Below, piece by piece: positions 8,325 through 16,186 of a DNA stretch of 16,186 nucleotides (its first letter is position 1; every line of letters begins with the position of its first letter). Source of the stretch: Beroe ovata (taxonomy: Eukaryota > Ctenophora > Nuda > Beroida > Beroidae); NCBI GenBank assembly GCA_946803715.1, contig CAMPET010000183.1:108358-124543 (forward strand), in the 5' to 3' direction. The notes beneath the pieces are model-generated. The model was given only the letters and a program-made list of their open reading frames with translations, was not told the DNA's origin and did not search any database. A program made the translations under genes and the position numbers.

Positions 8325-8437
8325 ACCTGCATGTTCCACCAGCTCTGTATCAAGCATATCTCGGTCTTTTCAAGCACCAAAAAGTAGGCGAATATCTCGA
8401 GAGTGCTTGCCAAAGTCCAGTATATCTCACACAGTAA
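8325..8437 (+). CDS. Candidate terminal exon, unknown gene
   Basis: Follows an acceptor (GGTAACAG to 8324) and ends at TAA 8435-8437. It reads LHVPPALYQAYLGLFK, then HQKVGEYLESACQSP, a helix-prone composition unlike the surrounding DNA. The phase is one base in. The product family is not recognised and no AATAAA follows within 200 bp. Confidence 0.3.
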
Positions 8438-8620
8438 CACACATAGTGCAACACAGAGTGTAACACTGTGTAACGGTGTTCCTAACTCCATTCTATAGGA
8501 ATTGCCAAGTTTAACACATCAAATTGCAAAACTTTGTTTTTACTCGGCATGTATAACTCCCTGTGTGTATTGTATCGTCAATGCACTTTGACAAATCAAG
8601 CTTAGAGCTTCTCGATTGTA

Positions 8621-8728
8621 ATTGGTTAACACCAATGAATCTACGAGTTCCCATTGGCAGGAATTAATCACGTGATCACTGAGTGCTGTTTTCATTGGTT
8701 ACCATGGCAATGGTATAGCTGCTATAAG
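8621..8728. promoter_or_regulatory. CCAAT / E-box / X-box cluster with TATA-like element
   Basis: CCAAT cores in either orientation at 8621-8625, 8632-8636, 8653-8657 and 8694-8698. CACGTG lies at 8669-8674, an X-box-like GTTACCATGGCAAT at about 8698-8711, and CTATAAG at 8722-8728. This is the densest promoter-like cluster in the window. No coding exon could be assigned downstream. Confidence 0.4.
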
Positions 8729-8860
8729 CCTGTTGACAGGAACAATTCAACACACACACAGCTACAGAAAGAGAGGGAAGTCTGGAAGTCCCATTAAAAA
8801 CGAGGGGGACCCCAAGGAACCTGTAACAGTGTGGGTACCAGATCATCACATGATGATTGA

Positions 8861-8901
8861 CACCTTATTGATGACACCTCATTAGGGGTGTCAATAAGGT
8901 G
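8861..8901. repeat. Imperfect hairpin
   Basis: CACCTTATTGATGACACC (8861-8878) pairs with GGTGTCAATAAGGTG (8887-8901) apart from a three-base bulge, around an 8-nt loop. Confidence 0.75.
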
Positions 8902-9065
8902 CCGATGACACTGTGAAATTCGAGATTTGACTAGGTACTGTAGTGTACGGCTTCAGTTGCTGCTACAAGATGCGTGCATTCCAGCAAAAACCCGTATATC
9001 TACTGTATATAGTGGAGTGTATCGGCTGTACTTTCTACATGCAGCAATATTATAACAGCTATAGG

Positions 9066-9315
9066 CAGTATATAGTGAGCAGTAGAGTGAGCAGTAGTGA
9101 ACAGTAGAGTGAGCAGTAGAGTGAGCAGTGTAGTGAGCACTGAGCAGTTGAGTGAGTAGCACTATAGTGCTATAGTGAGCAGTGTAGTGAGCAGTATATA
9201 GTGAGCAGTACTATAGTTAGCAGTAGTGAGCAGTAGTGAGCAGTAGTGAGCAGTGTAGTGAGCAGTGTAGTGAGCAGTGTAGTGAGCAGTAGAGTGAACA
9301 GTAGAGTGAGCAGTG
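9066..9315. repeat. GTGAGCAGTA minisatellite, 10-14 bp period
   Basis: About 20 copies of GTGAGCAGT with linkers TA, AGA or GTA, giving variable unit lengths. The minus-strand open frames here are repeat shadows. Confidence 0.92.
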
Positions 9316-10263
9316 AGGGGAAATATGACGGAGTGACGGGTGGAGTGATCACAGTTGTGAGAAGTATGTAAACCCCACAAACCCACACACGGCTACACTG
9401 CACATGAGTTTCACGTGTATCCACACACACACAGTTGACAGTGCACGTGTACAATATAATCACTGGGGCAGCAATCACCATAGCAACACACACTGTGTCA
9501 ATGTCTGCCCTCAGGCTACAATTATACCAATCATTCTGTACAAGCGTTACAACAGGTGCTCCTTCCACAGAGAGAAAACAAGTGTTTTCGAATCTCACTG
9601 CTGAAATTCGGTTAACATTTCAAATTTTCAAAACCATGCTTCTCGAATTTAAGATTTCTTGAAATTAGTCCTCAAATGAAATTTTCTAAAACTCTAAATT
9701 TTTATCGGTTTGTGTTACAAGCATTGCTTTTAACACTGTTTTGAAATGTGACCCTCAAACTCTTTCAAGTCATTTGCATGTCATGTGCAAAATGCACGAT
9801 TTCAAAAATACAATTTCAAAACCGAACAGTTTTAAATATCGGGAGAGAGAAAGATTTGAATCACACAGTTTCCAGAGTGCAGAGAGTCCTCAGTGTCGGA
9901 GTTGGAAATTAGCTGCAAGTGGCATGAGTTTTTCCCAAAAACTCCGAGTTTTGTCTCCGAAACGCACTCTCGACTAATTGTCCGCGGAGTTTTTATCGGG
10001 AGTTTTTGCGAATAAAACAACGTCATCCACAAATGACATTCTTAGTAATCGCAGGATGAAATTCCTTAGAAAGAGAGATGTGGTTTTTACTTGTTTCTCG
10101 GCATTTTCTCTGTGCCACCTCCCACATAATGAGATTACAGGACTTTCTCATGCTTCACAGAGCTGGAATAAAACCTATTTCTGGATACAAAAATTAGTTT
10201 TTCCACACTAAATTTGTTAGCTCTACCAATGAGCTGGGAGTTTTTGAAGAGACTAGACTATAG
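9316..10263. other. Intergenic DNA, no gene seen
   Basis: Several short open frames lack splice signals or family features. An inverted pair AAAAACTCCG (9937-9946) and CGGAGTTTTT (9985-9994) is present, with the related word GGGAGTTTTT again at 9998 and near 10229. Confidence 0.5.
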
Positions 10264-10297
10264 TGTGTCCCCTGTGTCGCTTTGACCAGGGGACACA
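10264..10297. repeat. Perfect 11-bp hairpin
   Basis: TGTGTCCCCTG (10264-10274) and CAGGGGACACA (10287-10297) are exact reverse complements around a 12-nt loop. No coding or terminator context is apparent. Confidence 0.75.
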
Positions 10298-10338
10298 TAC
10301 CAGGATTATAATGGTACATTATGCAGAGGAAAGGATGG

Positions 10339-10389
10339 GAGTTTATGAAGGAGCAGAGTTTATAAAGGAGCAGAGTTTATGAAGGAGCA
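10339..10389. repeat. Three 17-bp tandem repeats
   Basis: GAGTTTATGAAGGAGCA at 10339-10355, 10356-10372 (one change, TAAA) and 10373-10389. Confidence 0.92.
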
Positions 10390-10622
10390 GGTTTTTGTGA
10401 CGGATTCCGGTCTTGTTACACCACATGTACAGCTCAATGAACCAAGTCACGCTACAGAATTAGAACACGTGGCCAACACACAAGTGTAAACCACACAATT
10501 GTACAGACTAACCCCCTGACAATTGAGGTTACAGCAAGTACCCTGAGGGGGAAGGGGAGGGAGAGAGGAGTTAACCGGCTTGTTACAGGTGGACCCCTCA
10601 TGATAACCAGAGTTTCATGATG

Positions 10623-10698
10623 CGTGTGTGTGTGTGTGTGTGTGNGTGGGTGTGTGTGTGGGTGTACTGTGTGTGTGTGTGTGTGTGTACTGTGTGTG
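10623..10698. repeat. (TG)n microsatellite containing an N
   Basis: TG tract with TGGG and TACTG interruptions and a single N at 10645. Confidence 0.92.
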
Positions 10699-11280
10699 CA
10701 CATCGAAAGAGTGGCTAGACCCTAACATTGTGTGTCGCAAGAGAGTCACAAATCCTGATTGAATTATCCACCAGAATTCCTCATGAAGTTGCGCTAGATG
10801 GAGGAAGACCACGTCTCCAAAATAACCACCCAATATTCGAGTAACAATATTTACAGACTGGTGTTAAAATGAGGACTCTCTGAGATGCAGCATCAGAGTT
10901 GCCAAGTGATGCGTAGCAACACTAATTTACTCCTGTATTATACTAGTGACTGTCTAATAGCATGTTACATGGATTCAGAGTTATATCCAGTAGCAGGTCA
11001 AATATCTTGATCACACATGGTTGCCATAGTTACCACTCAATGTCAAGGTGTGTCAAGTGAGAGAATTACTTTAGGAGCCTGTGAGCCCACACGGCACACT
11101 GTCGGCCACACAGCAGCAGCAGCATATTTTCCATGTTTTACTCATGTTTTACTCATATTTTCCATGTTTTCCATGTTTTAATATGTACTAATGAACCTCA
11201 TTAGTACGTTTCTGATCCACGATTTTTCGGACCAATATTTCGCATGAGTAGCTCTGGATCTTAAAATGAAAATACCGTAG
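10699..11280. other. Intergenic DNA, no gene seen
   Basis: No supported exon. Contains GTTGCCATAGTTACC (X-box-like) near 11019-11033 and a tandem of TTTTCCATG/TTTTACTCA words at about 11127-11180. Confidence 0.5.
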
Positions 11281-11383
11281 TCACGTGAGAAGGATTGGAG
11301 CTCTCTGATTGGTCAGTACTAAGAAGACAAAAGCTTCCATTGGCTGATCATCACTACACAGCACCTGTGTGACCTATTATTAG
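11281..11383. promoter_or_regulatory. E-box and three CCAAT boxes
   Basis: TCACGTGA at 11281-11288, then ATTGG at 11294-11298, 11308-11312 and 11339-11343, and a TATTATTAG element near 11375-11383. The composition matches the clusters at 6217, 7520 and 8621. No adjacent gene was found. Confidence 0.35.
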
Positions 11384-11878
11384 ACACACACACACACAGA
11401 GATTTGAATCTACCGCTCTTATTACAATGAGTATGACATTATGCCATATATGGAATAACTAGCAGGGGCAGGACCAATAGGAGAATAATTACAGGGGAGG
11501 TCCTCTCATTGTGGGATAATAATGTGACTAATTGGGGGCTACGCAACCCAGTAACCCACCTGGCCCCCCGCAAACACCATGGAATCAGATGGTGCTTATC
11601 TAGCAGTAATGCAATGAATAGTAATGAATAGTCTTATATGCTACCATGTGAGATGTTGTAATGAAATACTGAGTTGCAATGGTTCTAATGAGTTTACTCC
11701 CGAGAAAAATGCTCGAATTTGAATTTTGAAATCCCGGCAATGAATGGAAGTGTGGTTGCGGAAATTAGAGCGAATCCTGTCCCCGATATGCAGTTCAAGA
11801 CATATGTTAAGAGCTTAACCTTAACACTTACCAGTATTGATGTCAGCTCGACATCACTTCAATGTCTGCCATGGTGTC
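11384..11878. other. Intergenic DNA, no gene seen
   Basis: No protein-like frame or recognisable RNA gene. A short CA tract lies at the start. Confidence 0.5.
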
Positions 11879-11988
11879 CATCTCCATAGCAACTGTTACC
11901 AGGGCACTGTCAACATCTCCATAGCAACTGTTACCAGGGCACTGTCAACATCTCCAGTACAACACTGTTACCAGGGTACTGTTATCAA
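11879..11988. repeat. 35-bp tandem repeat with X-box-like halves
   Basis: Two near-perfect 35-bp units (11879-11913, 11914-11948) and a diverged third (11949-11988). Each has CCATAGCAAC followed by GTTACCAGGG, two X-box half-sites in divergent order. A single GTTTCCATGGCAAC follows at about 12000-12013. Confidence 0.9.
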
Positions 11989-12013
11989 CTGTTGAGTACT
12001 GTTTCCATGGCAA

Positions 12014-13332
12014 CAAGAAGTCAGCATTTCCGCAGAAATTGACATGACCTATGTAATGTTACAGTGTATAAGCATGAGCAACTTTCAACACATCATGGCA
12101 CAATGTAAGGTGTATTAATTCTAGGAGAAATTCAAATTTCTAAATTCCAAGATAAGAATGTTCCAAATTCCCTAATTTCAGATAAATTAATATTGTTGAG
12201 ACAAAAGAGAATGTAAGGAGTTTAATTAGAAATTACCAATATTATTATTGATAGGTATTACATGAAATTCAACATACCAAGATATAGTTTAATGGGGTTG
12301 AGGTTATAACCGAAAGAGGGGGAACTGTTAAATCACAGTTTATTAATAAGAGAGATAGTATACTTTGATAAAGGGTTAACAATATAAGCTAAGTTATTAG
12401 TACTACTAACCATACTGCACTAAAGCTATGACAGAATGCCTAAAATGTTAATTAATTCAAGATTAAAATGTAAACACAGCACCCTTGTTAAAATGTTAAA
12501 CCAAACCAAACTGTGGGTAGATCAAAACGCAGAGGTTTTCCATTTAATCATCAAAGTCATCTATAACTCGGATACAATCTAAGTTAAGTATTACCCAGAG
12601 AAACTTATTCAGTATAGAGTAGTAAGCATATGTATATATCAGTAATTTACTTCAACTGTAAACTGAGTAGTCTGTAGAAATCACGTGTAATACTGGACCG
12701 TGGTCTGTATATCAAGGGAGGAAAAACTTGCGAGTTTAAATCCATTAAGTTTGAAATAGGCAAGATTTGCCTTGATGGAAGTATCTCACACTCAATTCAA
12801 TTCAAGGATACTAAAATTAGCAAGTTTTCCCCTTCTTGGCATAGCTACTCTGACAGCTTATTTCATATTAACTTCATATATACACACACATTCACGACTC
12901 ACGCTAGATTTAAAAACTCGTATCATTTCAGTCTCATATAATAGCAGTCAGCAGCGGTTACAGCTTGATCAACACTCACAAATTTAACCAAGAATTCACA
13001 CACTAACACACTCGCTCGCAGCTTTATTTACACTAACATAAACTGAGGACTATCATATGGGGAACTTTGTTAAATCGTATTATCTTGAGTCAAAAATAAA
13101 TAGTCAAAGGATANTTACACCACTCACATCTCCCCCATTACTGCCCACCTTGTTATTTCTCCACCACACTTCACAGCAATAATATACAGCGGAATGCAAT
13201 AATTGACAGCAGCTATGGTAACAAAAACTGGGGGGATAGTAGTCTAAATAACAAACTGCAGCGTTGATTAATAAAGAGTTGATCGATCCTGGGATCGGTG
13301 ATTCCGAAATCGGAATCTTATTCCATCTGACG
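12014..13332. other. AT-rich region, probably includes cyclin A 3' UTR
   Basis: No supported coding sequence on either strand. The reverse complement of AATAAA lies at 13023-13028, about 450 bp beyond the cyclin A stop, a possible poly(A) signal for that gene. A single N is at 13114. Two adjacent perfect palindromes lie at 13284-13297 (CGATCC-TG-GGATCG) and 13300-13317 (GATTCCG-AAAT-CGGAATC). Confidence 0.45.
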
Positions 13333-13397
13333 TGACAACCACCTAACTAGCACACTAATTAGTACCCTAATAAGGTATAATTAGGTACTGGTTGCCA
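13333..13397. mobile_element. Possible tiny MITE-like inverted repeat
   Basis: About 65 bp bounded by TGACAACC and GGTTGCCA (7 of 8 complementary). Internal arms AGTACCCTAAT (13361-13371) and ATTAGGTACT (13380-13389) form a hairpin with one bulge. No target duplication was established. Confidence 0.3.
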
Positions 13398-13476
13398 GTC
13401 AAATGTCGAGGGGCGAGCACTGGGCTCGGGCCGAGAGAATGAGAGGAGTACGAAACTGCAGAACACGCAGAGAGTC

Positions 13477-15552
13477 TCATTGAGCAGAACGAGGAATGGA
13501 AGGGAGGGGTGGTGAGTTTAGAATCAGCATGTACCTGAAATTGAGCGTGTAAGTTTGGGAAATACAGAATTTAGAGGGGAGGAGGGTGTTCAGAGGTTGT
13601 CATGACAACAGTGTTGCTATAGCAACATTACCTGGGCAAGTTGTACTTGTTCCAGACAGCAGGGAACTGTCTGTTGGTGGCAGAGAAGTCAGATCTGTAG
13701 AGATCCAGCAAATCTGTCATACACTCCTCCACATCAGAGTAGCTGTACTTGGTATAGTGGGACAGAGTGGGGGTCTGAAAACACACACACTCGGTTATTT
13801 CACAGACAGTCAGAGTAACACAAAGATTGTATGTGCAGCATATGCAGAGTGATTCTAATCGAATTACATGAGAGTTTGTCAAGCTATGTGTGTGTCGTGA
13901 GCGGCAAATTCTACATTGCGGCAGATGTACATCTTTGTGTGTAATACAGTGTGTGAGTGTTGGAGAGTGGACTCACCCAAAGTGGCTGTGAGGGTCTGAA
14001 AGTGGCTTTAGCGAGCCCAACAGCGGCAGCAGTGATGAGAGACGGGGTGTAGTGGAGAAACTTGTCTCCTTTCACGGCAGCTCTGTCACACAGGTACTGA
14101 AATAGTGGCTGGTTAGGAAATTCCATAAGACACAGTGTAGCTACCATGATATTGCGATGAGCAGTGTTTACAAGATATTATCTTGTGTTTGTTCCCACCT
14201 CTGTGAAGTAAGTCTCTCTGCAGTCCCCATCCGAAGCTTTCAGGAACCTGTCCTTGAAGCTGGACGTTGTAGTGGAGTTGATCTCGAAGTCCAGCTTGCT
14301 GAGGAGCAGGTTCTCCATTCGGAAGAGCTCACTCGTCGTGTACGTGTTCTCGGTGATCCACACGAACTTGGCCGCCAGACCGGGCGGCATTTCCGTCTCC
14401 TCCACTTTGAACGCGATGAAGAGGGCAGTGGTGCCGAGGAGCTGCAAGTTTCGACGAGGCATCGACATCTTGGACATGAATCTGTCCACGTAGGAGACCG
14501 CCAGTTGGAATGTTTTCTGATTCATGTGGAACTCATCACACACCTGAGGACACAATGTTGTTTTTAATGACAGGAGAGAACGAGAAATCTGAACCATCAG
14601 AGTGAGTGAGGGGACTGGGGAGTGAGAGTGAGAGGAGTGAGTGAGGGGAGTGAGAGTGGGGGAAGTGAAAGAGTGGGGGGAGTGAGAGTGGGGGAAGTGA
14701 AAGAGTGGGGGGGGAGTTACAAACCTCATACATCCAGTCGACAACAGTGGATCTGTGAGAGAATGTGATGTGTCGCTGTTTGCTCATGTAGTTTGCACGT
14801 GGCTTGTACTTCTGCTCACATCGTCTCAAGTACGTGTCAATCTCCTCCACATACTCAGGACAATCCAACACTCCAGCATCTTTATCAATATCCTTGACAG
14901 CAGCAGTCTCACCCAGATCGATACTCATGTCGCTCTGGTTGGAGATGTCGTCTATCTCCATGGTAGAGAGGTTTAGGCGGGTGGATGCCCCTGAGCTCTG
15001 TCTACTGCGAACTGACATGAGCGAAGCAGCAGCAAGGGAAGAGAGCGGGGTTTTCTCAGCGTGCGCTAAGCGGGGAGGGGGAGCGAGTGGAACTTTCTCC
15101 ACGGACATTGGACATTCTGCTTTGTAAAGAGAAGAAGAGGAGGAGGGCTGGGAGTCTCTGAACACGGAGAATCCGGAGACAAGACTACTGGTGGTGGACT
15201 GTCTTAGTGTACAAGAGGTCCGAGAGGGAGCGAGCTGTTTCTGTTTGGGAGACGGCGGTTTCCTGGTGTCGAGTCTCACACTGAACGGGTTCTCTTGTCG
15301 CTGCTTGATCTGCTGCTGAAACAACCACCGTTACAACCCATTTCCGAATAGTGTGTGGGGGGAAGAGGGGGAATGAGCAACTCTACCAACCTTGGAGAGG
15401 TCTGTGCCGTTGTTCTGGATGTTGCTGATGGTTGCGAGGGCGGGTCTCTTACTCGCACTACCAACCAGCCTCGTCTCATCTCGTTTAGTTTTCCGCAGCA
15501 TACTCGTTATTTGGGGCTGATTCTCATTCTGAGCGTTATACACCAGAGGCAT
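13477..15552 (-). CDS. Cyclin A
   Basis: Regulatory subunit for CDK1/CDK2 in S phase and mitotic entry, acting in the nucleus. Exons in transcript order: 15391-15552, 14725-15315, 14199-14543, 13977-14096, 13632-13774 and 13477-13534. All are GT-AG and in phase, giving 472 residues (human cyclin A2 has 432). Residues 36-44 are a perfect destruction box, RPALATISN, for APC/C-driven degradation. A low-complexity Ser/Pro-rich N-terminus precedes CPEYVEEIDTYLR. The first cyclin fold has VVDWMYEV, YVDRFMSKMS, LQLLGTTALFIAFKVEE and the RMENLLL helix. The second fold has LHYTPSLITAAAVGLA, and the protein ends KYNLP, then a short last exon with NSPP, matching the usual cyclin A C-terminus. The normal MRAIL patch reads HRSTV. 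The ATG at 15552 lies nine bases after an acceptor-like CTTTCAG, so an upstream exon, coding or 5' UTR, is likely. The exon 2 acceptor is a CAGCAGCAG run. The final 58-bp exon is inferred from splice sites and C-terminal similarity. Confidence 0.95.
13596..13626. promoter_or_regulatory. Two perfect X-box-like palindromes in cyclin A intron 5
   Basis: GTTGTCATGACAAC (13596-13609) and GTTGCTATAGCAAC (13613-13626) are both fully palindromic and lie three bases apart, within about 5-35 bp of the exon 5 donor. The match to the RFX consensus is direct; any function is inferred. Confidence 0.5.
14649..14712. repeat. Perfect 32-bp tandem duplication in cyclin A intron 2
   Basis: Positions 14649-14680 and 14681-14712 are identical, inside a longer G/A/T tract of GAGTGAG words from about 14600. 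On the coding strand it is a C/T-rich tract directly after the exon 2 donor. Confidence 0.9.
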
Positions 15553-16057
15553 GTTGTGATCTGAAAGAGAATGGGGGCTTAGTAAAACGTGTCTTGGAAA
15601 AGAATATCCCCATGAGAAATGGTCTCGTGTGACAGTGAACTATGATATGAGACCACTTTTCCACCCTCACATTCTACCCACATTTCATTCTCAACAATTG
15701 TAGTAATGAGTACATGTGAGTACATCATAACGCACACAAACACACAGAGTCGCATAAACACAAGGAGGGTAATGACTCCTATTATTTGCTTAGCGGTGCG
15801 GTTCTGGCTTAAGTCCAATATTCAAACAGCGGAGGGAAAACGGAGGAACTTGACTCGGTGTGCAAACAATGCATCTATCGCTACACTATTATATACCACC
15901 AGATGTTTGTGAATGTGTTTGTGTGGGAATATTTTCACCTTGTTGTGAGGAAATGTCTGTTTGTTGAGTGTGATACGAGGCTGATCACAGATCAAGTGAT
16001 GGATAATGAAATGATGAATCAGTCTAGACACTCCTCTGGATGGTTTCACATTTCTAC
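15553..16057. other. Upstream intron or promoter region of cyclin A
   Basis: Read on the minus strand it ends in CTTTCAG just before the cyclin A ATG, consistent with being an intron. Contains a 7-bp hairpin pair TGGTCTC / GAGACCA at about 15620-15655. No independent gene seen. Confidence 0.4.
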
Positions 16058-16165
16058 CTTGACGAGGTACTTTGAGACACAAGACTTCAGTAATACTCGA
16101 CTCAGGGCCAGGGTCTAAGAGTCGTAGGGCAAGGCCAGGTTCAACGGCTAAAATATCACAAACAA
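16058..16165 (-). CDS. Candidate upstream exon, possibly cyclin A 5' end
   Basis: Minus-strand segment between an acceptor GTCTGCAG (16166-16168 as AG side) and a donor GTAGAA at 16057. It reads VCDILAVEPGLALRLL, then PGPESSITEVLCLKVPRQ, with no stop in that frame. It ends one base into a codon, exactly the phase needed to join the acceptor in front of the cyclin A ATG without a stop. Chance agreement is one in three. It could instead belong to an upstream gene, or begin at an ATG at 16175. No family is recognised. Confidence 0.3.
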
Positions 16166-16186
16166 CTGCAGACACAGACAGAAAAC

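Noticed and set aside
8953-9598. Minus-strand Thr/Leu/His-rich frames up to 142 residues
   Set aside because: Produced by the GTGAGCAGT minisatellite and its flanks.
9741-10211. Two plus-strand frames of 78 and 77 residues
   Set aside because: Low-complexity composition, no splice signals, no recognisable motif, and a hairpin-rich A/T context.
14157-15127. Plus-strand open frames of 73-136 residues
   Set aside because: Shadows of the cyclin A exons on the minus strand.
1-16186. tRNA or rRNA genes
   Set aside because: No cloverleaf with A/B box words and no rRNA-like conserved stretches were recognised by eye; a tRNA scan was not possible.

Overview
This is a eukaryotic, almost certainly invertebrate metazoan, genomic window. 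Genes are broken by short GT-AG introns, TG/CA microsatellites and minisatellites are abundant, and one gene is a clear animal-type cyclin A. The species cannot be fixed from this sequence. An early-branching marine animal would fit the short introns and repeat load, but that is inference. Five single N bases (1103, 3536, 7016, 10645, 13114), three of them beside dinucleotide repeats, look like assembly joins.

Layout. 1-1102: non-coding, with two TG tracts. About 1170-2254: a decayed MULE (Mutator-like) transposase with an N-terminal FLYWCH finger, followed by a 16-bp repeat array containing an inverted copy (2421-2551), two unrelated 18-bp arrays (about 2590-2997 and 3387-3530) and a 12-bp array (3681-3788). 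4091-5712: a five-exon pepsin-family gene on the plus strand with a signal peptide. It keeps the disulfides and overall fold motifs, but both catalytic aspartates read as asparagine and the flap tyrosine reads as phenylalanine. Its second intron is essentially one 26-bp minisatellite. 5713-9600: mostly intergenic, with a duplicated 70-bp module, several coding-like exon candidates that I could not assign to a family, and recurring CCAAT/E-box clusters. 9600-13470: no convincing gene, only repeats, hairpins and AT-rich DNA. 13477-15552: cyclin A on the minus strand, six exons, 472 residues from the ATG used here, with a destruction box and both cyclin folds. A possible extra upstream exon lies at 16058-16165.

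A motif that recurs across the window is a 14-bp near-palindrome of the form GTTRCCATGGYAAC, which matches the RFX X-box consensus. It appears singly, in tandem arrays and inside introns of both solid genes. The two solid genes (inactive aspartic-protease homologue and cyclin A) show no sign of working together.
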